Assembly (NCBI RefSeq): GCF_050402865.1
Contig: NZ_BAABMF010000002.1
Span: 186,001-250,000, forward strand
Length of the DNA stretch: 64,000 bases
From: Clostridium_AF sediminicola
GTDB taxonomy: Bacteria; Bacillota; Clostridia; Clostridiales; Clostridiaceae
Direction of reading: 5' to 3'
In this document: one piece after another, positions 53,015 through 60,658 of the stretch
Layout of the letters: each line of letters opens with the position of its first letter
How positions within the stretch are numbered: position 1 is the first letter of the stretch
The notes under the pieces: generated by a model
Database searches by the model: none
Seen by the model: only the letters and a program-made list of their open reading frames with translations
Told to the model about the DNA's origin: nothing
Translations under genes and position numbers: made by a program

Positions 53015-53218
53015 ATGAGTATAAACGAAAGAAAAGCAGAAATGTTAAAAAGATATGTAAAAGATTCTTTGATGGAGAAATTCAAATATACTGCTGAAAA
53101 AGCTGATAAAAAGGTTGAATCGTCTAATCTTCTAGAATCTTTAAAAACTAATTCAACAGCCATAAGATTTTTTGATGCAGAATACTGGGCTGGGCAAATA
53201 TCACTAAATAATATTTAA
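53015..53218 (+). CDS. small hypothetical protein
   Basis: A 67-aa, charged, helical protein (MSINERKAEMLKRYVKDSLMEKFKYTAEKADKK...IRFFDAEYWAGQISLNNI). An excellent AGGAGG site precedes ATG 53015; the longer frame begins before that site. I do not recognise the family. It has its own terminator downstream, so it is a monocistronic small gene. Confidence 0.7.
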   Translation: MSINERKAEMLKRYVKDSLMEKFKYTAEKADKKVESSNLLESLKTNSTAIRFFDAEYWAGQISLNNI

Positions 53219-53308
53219 TTTTATCTATAAAAGTAAGTCTTGAGACCTTGAGATGACTTGCACTTTAGATATATTTTTAACAATATTATATATTAATGTA
53301 TCTAAAAT

Positions 53309-53332
53309 CAGGCCTAAGGGACCTGTTTTTTT
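53309..53332 (+). terminator. short terminator after the 67-aa gene
   Basis: CAGG / CCTG stem with partial inner pairing followed by eight T. Confidence 0.5.
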
Positions 53333-53390
53333 ATTCTATATCTTTTATAAACATCATACAATTAAATAGTTGCACTAAACTTAAAATAAA

Positions 53391-53463
53391 AAAGGGAGGT
53401 ACAAGGTTTCTACTTAAAGTTAATTAACTTAAAAATGTTAATTTAACCAGAAACCATATATTT
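53391..53463 (+). promoter_or_regulatory. YibE/F leader with ribosome binding site distant from start
   Basis: GGGAGG (53394-53399) lies about 65 bases before the ATG at 53464. Between them GGTTTCT (53405-53411) and AGAAACC (53449-53455) can pair, with an inner GTTAATTAAC palindrome. Folding would bring the site to within roughly 13 bases of the start. No other good ribosome binding site is visible. Confidence 0.45.
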
Positions 53464-54558
53464 ATGATGAAAAAGATATTCTATTTACTGCTTTTAATTT
53501 TTATTCTCAATTTAAACCTTATTACTGCGCATGCAGCCCCATCAAATACTAAAACTGTAAAATCAAAAGTTATTAAAATTATTTCTACTCCTGAGACTTG
53601 TACAGATCTTTCAGATGAAAAAAACATAATCAGCGAATCTCAAATAATCCAAGTAAAAATTCTTGAAGGAAATCATAAAAATGAAATACTTCAACTTCAA
53701 AGTGGTGAATTCATTTTAGATTTAGGAGATATAGTTAATTTATGTATTGGAGAAGAAAATGGCACAATAACATCTGCTAATGTTTATCAATTTGTACGTA
53801 CCAAGTTTACACTTTACATAATAATATTTTTTGCTATTATAATGCTTTTAGTTGGAGGATTAAAAGGCTTAAAATCTATAATAACTCTTGGATTTACCGC
53901 TTATAGTGTATTATTTGTTTTACCAAAACTTATAATAAAAGGTTATAATCCAATATTATTAACTATAGCATTAGCTTCATTAATAACTATACTTACTTTA
54001 ACCATTGTAAATGGCTTTAACTCTAAAAGTTACGCTGCCATACTCGGTACCATTGGAGGAGTAATAATTTCTGGATTAATATCCGTTTTTATGGGAAATA
54101 TACTGAAATTTTCAGGGTTGGCTGGTGAACAACAACGTGCTTTAATGTATATACCAAAAACTTCTCATATAAATTTTTCTCAATTACTCTATGCTGGTAT
54201 TTTATTAGGAGCTCTTGGTGCTGTAATGGATGTTTGCACTTCTATATCTTCCGTTATTCATGAAATCAAATTATCAAATAAAAATGCTAATAGTTGGTTT
54301 TTGTTCAAATCAGGAATGAGTGTTGGTAAAGATATAATAGGTACTATGTCTAATACTTTAATACTTGCATATGCCGGCGCCTCTATGAGTGTAATCATTA
54401 CTTTTATGGCTTATGATTCAAATTTAGCTGAGATCCTAAATCAAGAAGTTATCTCCGTTGAAATAATTAGGTCTTTAGCTGGTAGTATTGGTTTGATACT
54501 ATCAGTGCCTTTAACTGCTTTTATTGCAAGTTCCGTTGCTAAAAAACCACGTACGTAA
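53464..54558 (+). CDS. YibE/F family membrane protein
   Basis: A 364-aa protein with a signal peptide (IFYLLLLIFILNLNLITAHA), an extracytoplasmic domain (about 27-115) and about seven membrane segments. The family motifs GGLKGLKSIITLGFTA and GALGAVMDVCTSISSVIHEI are seen. Function of YibE/F proteins is unclear; they are common in Firmicutes. Confidence 0.9.
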   Translation: MMKKIFYLLLLIFILNLNLITAHAAPSNTKTVKSKVIKIISTPETCTDLSDEKNIISESQIIQVKILEGNHKNEILQLQSGEFILDLGDIVNLCIGEENGTITSANVYQFVRTKFTLYIIIFFAIIMLLVGGLKGLKSIITLGFTAYSVLFVLPKLIIKGYNPILLTIALASLITILTLTIVNGFNSKSYAAILGTIGGVIISGLISVFMGNILKFSGLAGEQQRALMYIPKTSHINFSQLLYAGILLGALGAVMDVCTSISSVIHEIKLSNKNANSWFLFKSGMSVGKDIIGTMSNTLILAYAGASMSVIITFMAYDSNLAEILNQEVISVEIIRSLAGSIGLILSVPLTAFIASSVAKKPRT

Positions 54559-54577
54559 TTCAATCATTATAATAACA

Positions 54578-54598
54578 AAAGAGCCATTTCGGCTCTTT
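54578..54598. terminator. bidirectional terminator between yibE/F and ABC permease
   Basis: Perfect 8-bp stem AAAGAGCC / GGCTCTTT with 5-base loop between the two convergent stops. Confidence 0.85.
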
Positions 54599-54600
54599 CG

Positions 54601-55377
54601 TTAAACTTCAAGTTTTTTATCCAAGATATAAGAAGTTACTAAAAATAAAATTATAATAATTATCGATGTAAATATTACTTCTGTGGTGAAATAAGATATA
54701 TCATTAAATGGCAAATCTAGTGTAGATATATCCATTGTAGAATTCTCAACATGCATACCAAATCCATAATTTGAACTAATACCCTTGTTAAAAATTTTCA
54801 AAATGAAAGTTTCTATAAATGAAATTATTCCTGATAAAACAAAGAATATTATTACTCCTATAAAACCACCAATTTTGCCTTTAATTTTATTGCTACTTAA
54901 TAACGTAATAACAAAATATATTAATAATATTTGAGACACATATTGAATAATAAATTCTATAATTAAGAACGTATAATTAATATCTATTATTTCTTCAAAT
55001 ATATTAATTCCACCTTCAAAAATCCCTATATCTCTAATCATAAGTAAAATGAATACTGTACAAACTATTGCTGATAATAAAGTCCACATTAAAGCAATTA
55101 TTGTTTTAACAAATAGAATTTGCTTTCCTGTTACCGGTAAAGTAAATGTCAAATAAGCCCTATCCTCATTAATATCTTTTTTATAAAAATCTATTATCAT
55201 TATCAAAAATGCTATAACCATTGCCATTGAAGTTAAAACTGTTACCAAAACTCTAAACACAATTTTATCGTACCCAAATCCTACAAATGCGGCAATGTTT
55301 GCAATTAAAACTGCAAGTAAAAATGGTCCATAAATTCTATATGTGTTTTTTAACTCTAATTTAAATAATTTACCCAT
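54601..55377 (-). CDS. ABC-2 type transporter permease
   Basis: A 258-aa membrane protein with six hydrophobic segments. It starts MGKLFKLELKNTYRIYGPFLLAVLIAN, typical of ABC-2 permeases of BcrA/YtrA-like exporters. ATG 55377 follows AGGGGTG. Third gene of the GntR-ATPase-permease operon. Confidence 0.88.
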   Translation of the reverse strand: MGKLFKLELKNTYRIYGPFLLAVLIANIAAFVGFGYDKIVFRVLVTVLTSMAMVIAFLIMIIDFYKKDINEDRAYLTFTLPVTGKQILFVKTIIALMWTLLSAIVCTVFILLMIRDIGIFEGGINIFEEIIDINYTFLIIEFIIQYVSQILLIYFVITLLSSNKIKGKIGGFIGVIIFFVLSGIISFIETFILKIFNKGISSNYGFGMHVENSTMDISTLDLPFNDISYFTTEVIFTSIIIIILFLVTSYILDKKLEV

Positions 55378-55388
55378 TGTTATCACCC

Positions 55389-56087
55389 CTACTCTCTAAA
55401 AATATCTCGGTAAACTTCATCTATCGACATTCCTCTATCAATTCTTAATTGTTCTGCATCCCCTTGTTCGATTATTTTACCCTCAGAAATAAAGGCAACT
55501 TCATCAAATAATTTTTCAATATCTCTAACTAAGTGTGTTGTAATAATCATTGAACTACCTTCATTAAAATTATTTAGAATAGCATCTAATATTTTTTCTC
55601 TTGCCACAGGGTCTACCCCTGCAATAGGCTCATCTAGCACATAAAGTTGTGCATCTCTAGATAGTACTAGAGTTAATATTAGCTTCTCTGTCATTCCTTT
55701 TGACAAAGATTTTACTTTCATATTTTCTTCTAGGTTCATAAATTCCAATAGTTTTTTGCATTTATTAACATTGAAATCCTCATAAAAATCAGAAAATACT
55801 TCTACTGCATCTTTTATCTTCATCCATTTATAAAGAAAGCTTCTATCCGGTAAATATGATACAATTTTTTTTGTTTCTACCCCTGGTTCCTTGCCATCAA
55901 TGTATATCTCCCCATCATTCTTATGCAATAATCCAACAATAGTCTTGATAAATGTAGTCTTACCACTTCCGTTAGGTCCTAATAATCCCATTATTTTGCC
56001 TTTTTCTAAAGTTATATTCAAATTATCTACCGCAACTTTTGCACCATATTTTCTAGTTAAATTTTTTGTTTCTAATATAAGTGACAT
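55389..56087 (-). CDS. ABC transporter ATP-binding protein
   Basis: A 232-aa ATPase with Walker A GPNGSGKTTFIK, a signature loop given as SLSKGMTEKL (a variant of LSGGQ), Walker B LYVLDEPIAGVDP and H-loop TTHL. The start ATG follows AAGGAGGAG and lies 2 bases from the GntR stop. Pairs with the following permease as an exporter, often for antimicrobial peptides in this class. Confidence 0.93.
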   Translation of the reverse strand: MSLILETKNLTRKYGAKVAVDNLNITLEKGKIMGLLGPNGSGKTTFIKTIVGLLHKNDGEIYIDGKEPGVETKKIVSYLPDRSFLYKWMKIKDAVEVFSDFYEDFNVNKCKKLLEFMNLEENMKVKSLSKGMTEKLILTLVLSRDAQLYVLDEPIAGVDPVAREKILDAILNNFNEGSSMIITTHLVRDIEKLFDEVAFISEGKIIEQGDAEQLRIDRGMSIDEVYRDIFRE

Positions 56088-56089
56088 AA

Positions 56090-56458
56090 TCACTCCTCCT
56101 TACTAGTTATTTCTGATACCATACTAATAATATCTTTTGAATTGAAACCAAGTTCCTTCATTTCAGATATAAAATTCGTCAAAACATCTTCAGCCATCGT
56201 TTTCTTTAATTTATTTATCAATTCTTCATCTTCAGTTATAAACTTGCCTTTCCCTCTCATAGTAAAAGCTAAAGATTCCCTTTCTAGTTCTGAATAAGCT
56301 CTTTGAATTGTATTAGGATTTACTTTTAAATCTTGTGATAATTCTCTTACTGAAGCCAATTTATCTCCTCCTTTCAATTCACCAGATACCAATAATTTTT
56401 TTATGTTATTAATTACTTGTGAGTAAATAGGCTCTTTGTCATTAAATATAATGTTCAA
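56090..56458 (-). CDS. GntR-family regulator, YtrA subfamily
   Basis: A 122-aa short GntR protein with an N-terminal winged helix (EPIYSQVINNIKKLLVSGELKGGDKLASVRELSQDLKVNPNTIQRAYSELE) and a short C-terminal helix pair, as in YtrA-type repressors of ABC transporter operons. TTG start after GGGGGTG. It should repress its own operon; TAATACACTAATTGG-type symmetric DNA at 56482-56507 (TGTGTTAATTACATAATACACTAA) could be its operator. Confidence 0.9.
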   Translation of the reverse strand: MNIIFNDKEPIYSQVINNIKKLLVSGELKGGDKLASVRELSQDLKVNPNTIQRAYSELERESLAFTMRGKGKFITEDEELINKLKKTMAEDVLTNFISEMKELGFNSKDIISMVSEITSKEE

Positions 56459-56549
56459 GATTGCACCCCCTCATTAGTGTGTTAATTACATAATACACTA
56501 ATTGGTTGTTGTATGTCAAGAGCTTCTATACAAATTATTGAAAAAAAAT

Positions 56550-56585
56550 AAAAAGAACTGAAGTTTATAGATTATCAGCTCTTTT
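56550..56585 (-). terminator. terminator overlapping the end of agrB
   Basis: AAGAgCTGA ... (T)CAGtTCTT stem followed on the minus strand by TTTATTTTTTTT; its left arm includes the last agrB codons. Confidence 0.65.
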
Positions 56586-57149
56586 CTTTAATATACTTTT
56601 TTTATCTAAAACACCAATAGGTAAAGTCATTGCTTCTACAAAGACGCCCATTGATACTAATTCTCCTAAATCGTTATTTATAATTAAAGCTATCATAAGA
56701 TAAATCATTGTAAAACTCAAAGATAAATACTTTAACCTTTTTCTCCTATCTACGCTAATTATTGGCTTATTAGGATGATCTACTGGCGAAAAATATAAAA
56801 TAATACAAAAACTTAGAATAGCTATTACAATTTTAAATATAATATTAAAATCTAGGTATGCAGCTGGAAAAACAATAAAGCTCATCGATAAAAGAGTAAT
56901 AAAAAAACACCTTATTGTAGTTTTTTCATGGTATCCGCCTGCAAAACTTCTTAATGAAGTAAAAACAATTGCAGCTACCAAAAAATATTGCGTCAATGAT
57001 AATAAAGTAAAAAATACTAAATAAATAATAAACTTTATAAACTCCTCTAAAAAACATGCTAATCCAAATTTCATCTTTTTAATCTGAATCTCATCATATG
57101 TGTTATTTATAGTTATTCTATATACTAACCTATCAACAAACTCTTTCAT
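56565..57149 (-). CDS. agrB: AgrB-family autoinducer-processing peptidase
   Basis: A 194-aa membrane protease that cuts and cyclises the AgrD precursor. The catalytic His and Cys are seen in RSFAGGYHEKTTIRCFF, with several hydrophobic segments after it. It overlaps the end of agrC by 17 bases. Gene order agrD-agrC-agrB, transcribed leftward. Confidence 0.93.
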   Translation of the reverse strand: MKEFVDRLVYRITINNTYDEIQIKKMKFGLACFLEEFIKFIIYLVFFTLLSLTQYFLVAAIVFTSLRSFAGGYHEKTTIRCFFITLLSMSFIVFPAAYLDFNIIFKIVIAILSFCIILYFSPVDHPNKPIISVDRRKRLKYLSLSFTMIYLMIALIINNDLGELVSMGVFVEAMTLPIGVLDKKSILKKRADNL

Positions 57150-58482
57150 AATACTCCTTCTTAACTTTAAATTTTAATAAAAATTCCGTATTGTTTTCAT
57201 TACTAATGATATCAATGCTTCCTTTGTTTCTGTTAACTAAATCTCTTACAATAAATAAACCATAACCATGATCTCCTCTATTTTTTCTTTTTGTAGAAAA
57301 TCCTTTTTGAAATATTTTATTTAAATATTGTTTAGGAATCATTGGTCCATTATTCGATAAAGATATATAAAAACTATCATTCTCAATATAACTATAAAAT
57401 GATATTATCTTATTTTCCTCTTTAGTACTACTATTAACTGCGTGAATTGCATTATCTAAAATATTGCTAATTATAGCAATCAAATCATTATTATCTATAT
57501 CCAAGAATTCTAACGATTCTTCAAAATCGATATCTAAATAAATATTATTATCTATTGCGTATTTACTCTTAACAGCTAATAATCCATCTATATATTGATT
57601 TCCTGTATCATAAAATCTATAAGAATCATCTAAATTATCAATTGTTTTTTTTAGATAACATCTTATTTTTTGCAGAGAATCTTTTCTATCAAGAACACAC
57701 AATGCGTAAACTGTATTTATTATATTAGCAAAATCATGTTTTTCCTTTCTAACTATATCTACAACGGTTTCTAAATTATCTATATATTCTTCTCTAAGTT
57801 CATATTTATATTTAATATTTAATAAATTCACTCTTTTCTTATAGTCAAGAATATTTACCGTAATAAATCCGCCAAACATCAAGTAAAGTAATACATTGGA
57901 TAAAAAAAAAGTACTATTAGCTTCAAATGAACTTTGCAAACTCATTATTGAAACTATTATAAAAAAAATCCCTAAAACCTTATAAGCAGTAGTATTATTA
58001 TCTGTAAAAATAGTATTAAAACTTCTAAATCTATTCCTAAATTTAAACATAACAACTAATTCAAAAATTTCAACACTTTGAATAAATAAGGATATGTAAA
58101 ATCCATAAGATAATGAATTAACAATTTCCATTATACCCATGTGTAAAATTAAAGATAAAACACTTAATACTAAAAATTCATTAAACATAAAGTATATTGA
58201 TGAACATAAAATTATAATTATAGATGCGTAAAGTTTTATAGAAAATAAAATAGAAATTGAAATAAAAGAAAAGATGACTATTAATATAGTTCTATATCCC
58301 AATGGCAAATTAAGAGTTATCCAAACTGAGTATAAAGTATATATTATTATATATAATAAAAATTTAATTTTATCTTTTGAATTATTAAATTTTTTTTCAA
58401 TTAATAAACTAAAAATCAGTAAAATGTTCATAGCTTCTATTGAACATGTGATTAAATGATATATGGGTATTTTATTTTCCAT
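57133..58482 (-). CDS. agrC: AgrC-type GHKL sensor histidine kinase
   Basis: A 449-aa kinase with six or seven N-terminal membrane segments (about 10-215), a dimerisation helix with the phospho-acceptor His in VRKEKHDFANIINTV, and a GHKL ATPase domain (NDLIAIISNILDNAIHAV; GDHGYGLFIVRDLV). It would sense the cyclic peptide made from AgrD by AgrB. No LytTR response regulator (agrA) follows in this window, so the partner must be elsewhere or missing. Confidence 0.92.
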   Translation of the reverse strand: MENKIPIYHLITCSIEAMNILLIFSLLIEKKFNNSKDKIKFLLYIIIYTLYSVWITLNLPLGYRTILIVIFSFISISILFSIKLYASIIIILCSSIYFMFNEFLVLSVLSLILHMGIMEIVNSLSYGFYISLFIQSVEIFELVVMFKFRNRFRSFNTIFTDNNTTAYKVLGIFFIIVSIMSLQSSFEANSTFFLSNVLLYLMFGGFITVNILDYKKRVNLLNIKYKYELREEYIDNLETVVDIVRKEKHDFANIINTVYALCVLDRKDSLQKIRCYLKKTIDNLDDSYRFYDTGNQYIDGLLAVKSKYAIDNNIYLDIDFEESLEFLDIDNNDLIAIISNILDNAIHAVNSSTKEENKIISFYSYIENDSFYISLSNNGPMIPKQYLNKIFQKGFSTKRKNRGDHGYGLFIVRDLVNRNKGSIDIISNENNTEFLLKFKVKKEYYERVC

Positions 58483-58500
58483 AATTCACCTCATATTCGA

Positions 58501-58557
58501 AAAATAATGGTTATTATTTGTATTTTAACCTTATTATATCATAATAACCATTATTTT
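58501..58557. terminator. perfect 17-bp hairpin between agrD and agrC
   Basis: AAAATAATGGTTATTAT (58501-58517) and ATAATAACCATTATTTT (58541-58557) are exact reverse complements. On the minus strand the hairpin follows agrD and ends in T-rich sequence, so it may be an attenuator that keeps agrD transcripts in excess over agrC-agrB. Confidence 0.65.
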
Positions 58558-58576
58558 TCTATGTATATGTATGCGT

Positions 58577-58717
58577 TTAGCCTAATAATTCCTCTGGGCA
58601 TTCTGGTTGATGAATAAATAACATACATGCACTACAAACTGTAGCACTTCCTATTAATAAAGCAATAATTCCTACAAATTTAAATAAATTTTCTTCTAAA
58701 ATAGATTTAATTTTCAT
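58577..58717 (-). CDS. agrD: AgrD-like cyclic lactone autoinducer precursor
   Basis: A 46-aa precursor peptide. An amphipathic/hydrophobic leader (FVGIIALLIGS) is followed by the core region SACMLFIHQPECPEELLG. The conserved Cys and the QPxxPxxL tail recognised by AgrB are present, so the thiolactone/lactone ring probably forms at Cys31. ATG 58717. It directly precedes agrC and agrB. Exact ring size cannot be told from sequence. Confidence 0.85.
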   Translation of the reverse strand: MKIKSILEENLFKFVGIIALLIGSATVCSACMLFIHQPECPEELLG

Positions 58718-58768
58718 TTTACTCTACCATCCTCTCTTTTTACAATAATTTCTATTACTGTTATTTAT

Positions 58769-58796
58769 ATTCTAGCATATTTTAACATTTTTTCAA
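58769..58796 (-). promoter_or_regulatory. sigma-70-type promoter upstream of agrD
   Basis: TTGAAA (58791-58796), 16-base spacer, TAGAAT (58769-58774) on the minus strand, about 50 bases before the agrD start. Confidence 0.55.
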
Positions 58797-58902
58797 TGAC
58801 TTTCTTAATTTTTTTTATATTTATTTTCTTAATATATATTAATATTTGTTTATATTCACCAAATTATTTTTTAATATTTAAAATAACCTCAAAAAATAAA
58901 AA

Positions 58903-58930
58903 AGAAATAAAGCACCCTTTATTTCTTTTC
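58903..58930 (-). terminator. terminator at the end of the 70-aa gene
   Basis: Perfect stem AGAAATAAAG / CTTTATTTCT with short loop followed by TTTTTTATTTTTT on the minus strand; overlaps the last codons of the 58919-59131 gene. Confidence 0.8.
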
Positions 58931-59131
58931 ATAAAGTACTCTATTCCCTGTATCTTTCTTCATTACTATGGAATCATACATCCCTCTATCTACCTCTGTT
59001 TTAAAAAACAACCCATCTCTTGGTCTATCATCTACTGGAAAATCGTCATCGACAACATCTTTATATTCAAATGGATGTCCTTTTGGAACTCTATTAAGTT
59101 TGTCAATGTCTATATGACTTTTTTTCTGCAT
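58919..59131 (-). CDS. small hypothetical protein
   Basis: A 70-aa, very hydrophilic protein rich in Asp, Lys and Arg (MQKKSHIDIDKLNRVPKGHPFEYKD...). GGAGGAG precedes ATG 59131. Family not recognised. Last of three consecutive tiny genes on the same strand. Confidence 0.65.
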   Translation of the reverse strand: MQKKSHIDIDKLNRVPKGHPFEYKDVVDDDFPVDDRPRDGLFFKTEVDRGMYDSIVMKKDTGNRVLYEKK

Positions 59132-59149
59132 AATAACTCCTCCACAATT

Positions 59150-59278
59150 TTATACTTCAGGAACTCCTTTAACTGGCCCTTTCATATCAGAATCTACTTC
59201 TAAAGTAATTGGATTTGCACTTTTTTTATTTCTTGTTTTATTGTCATTCTTTTTTCTTTGTTCTGATTTTTTACTCAT
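59150..59278 (-). CDS. 42-aa basic peptide of unknown function
   Basis: ATG 59278 after AAGGAGTG; 42 codons (MSKKSEQRKKNDNKTRNKK then a neutral tail ending PVKGVPEV). Very basic N-terminus. Family not recognised. Similar in style and start (MSKK/MSKRKK) to the next peptide, suggesting related small genes. Confidence 0.6.
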   Translation of the reverse strand: MSKKSEQRKKNDNKTRNKKSANPITLEVDSDMKGPVKGVPEV

Positions 59279-59289
59279 GAAATCACTCC

Positions 59290-59412
59290 TTATTTATCAT
59301 TTCTCTTTGATTTTATATCACTTTGTTTACATTGTTTTTCACTATTATCAGTTCTTTTAGTTCCCATATTTACTTCTTGTCTATTAATATCAGATTTCTT
59401 TCTTTTGCTCAT
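59290..59412 (-). CDS. 40-aa basic peptide of unknown function
   Basis: ATG 59412 after GAAAGGAGTG; 40 codons (MSKRKKSDINRQEVNMGTKR, then SEKQCKQSDIKSKRNDK). Lysine-rich, one Cys, likely unstructured. It starts the run of three small genes; the 11-base gap to the next suggests one transcript. Confidence 0.6.
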   Translation of the reverse strand: MSKRKKSDINRQEVNMGTKRTDNSEKQCKQSDIKSKRNDK

Positions 59413-59512
59413 AAAAAAGCACTCCTTTCAAAATATAGAATCCCCATTATCACTTATATTATTCTATAACCTTTGCTGATTAATATATTAAAAAAAATTG
59501 ATAAATTCCAAC

Positions 59513-59545
59513 AAAAAGCTTGCAGAATTATTTCTGCAAGCTTTT
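59513..59545. terminator. terminator after the LacI-type regulator
   Basis: Perfect stem AAAAGCTTGCAGA / TCTGCAAGCTTTT with 6-base loop; reaches the stop at 59544. Confidence 0.85.
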
Positions 59546-60539
59546 ATCTTTCTTTACAACTATCTCTAATAATTAACTTAGTAGGAATAGTTACTTTTTT
59601 ACAAATTTCTCTTCCTGTTTTTAATTTCTCAACCATTAATTCTACAGCTGTTTCTCCCATAAATTCAGTAAAAACCTTTACTGTTGTTAATGCTGGAACT
59701 AAATATTGAGCAGTTATAATATCATCAAAACCAATAATACTTATATCATCAGGGATCTTTAATCCTTTTTCAATTATTGCTTTATATGCACCTATTGCCA
59801 TAGGGTCACTAGCAATAAAAAATGCTGTAGGTAACTTTTCATTCTCTAAACATGATTTCATCAAATTATAGCCATCCTCATGAGTAAAACTACCTACTCC
59901 TATGAACTTCTCATTAAGATTACCTTTATGTGTCATATATTCTCTATAGGCCATCTCTCTATAATCACGTTCTTTATTATTTTTCCCAACAATATATCTC
60001 TCACCACCTATATAACCAATTTGTTCATGTCCTTGTTCTATTATATAATCTAATGTATCAAACACAGATTTTCTAAAATCAAGAACAACAGAATCAAATT
60101 TATTTTCATCAGGAGATGAATCAACAAAAACTATATTATTGGACATACTACTTAATTGAATAATTTGACTTTCATCAAAACCTCCAATTGCTACTATTGC
60201 ATCTAATGTTTCATTTATTTGAAATTGATTAAATTTATCTAATCTAAAAAATCTTATATTTTCTTCAGAACATTTTCTTTCAATGGCAACTCTTATAGAA
60301 AGATAAAAAGGATCTCCTATTTCCTCTTTCTCTGAAAAAAAATGTGCGATTCCTATTACAAAAGAATCTTTCCTGTTTTTTCTTTCCCTTACTGTAATAT
60401 ATTCAAGTTTTTCTGCAATTTCCAAGATTTTTTTTCTAGTACTATCTTGTACATTCAAGCTTTTATCATAGTTTAAAACCCTAGACACAGTTGAAATTGA
60501 TACTCCAGCTTTTTTTGCAATATCTTTAATTGTTGCCAT
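59544..60539 (-). CDS. LacI-family transcriptional regulator
   Basis: A 331-aa repressor with N-terminal HTH (TIKDIAKKAGVSISTVSRVLNYDKSLNVQDSTRKKILEIAEKL) and a periplasmic-binding-like effector domain (IIGFDDIITAQYLVPALTTV). Close to the galactose operon repressor type. It lies downstream of the alpha-galactosidase gene on the same strand and likely controls that locus. Confidence 0.92.
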   Translation of the reverse strand: MATIKDIAKKAGVSISTVSRVLNYDKSLNVQDSTRKKILEIAEKLEYITVRERKNRKDSFVIGIAHFFSEKEEIGDPFYLSIRVAIERKCSEENIRFFRLDKFNQFQINETLDAIVAIGGFDESQIIQLSSMSNNIVFVDSSPDENKFDSVVLDFRKSVFDTLDYIIEQGHEQIGYIGGERYIVGKNNKERDYREMAYREYMTHKGNLNEKFIGVGSFTHEDGYNLMKSCLENEKLPTAFFIASDPMAIGAYKAIIEKGLKIPDDISIIGFDDIITAQYLVPALTTVKVFTEFMGETAVELMVEKLKTGREICKKVTIPTKLIIRDSCKER

Positions 60540-60658
60540 AACTCTCTCCTAACTTACTTAATTCATTATTATATTATATCCGCCACATAAATTCATAATA
60601 GCACTAAAAACTTTATATGAACATTATATCATAGACATATTTTAAATAACCCTTATTT

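Noticed and set aside
58796..59203. Plus-strand 135-aa ORF
   Set aside because: It begins in a T-rich non-coding stretch without a ribosome binding site and overlaps two minus-strand small genes with good ribosome binding sites.
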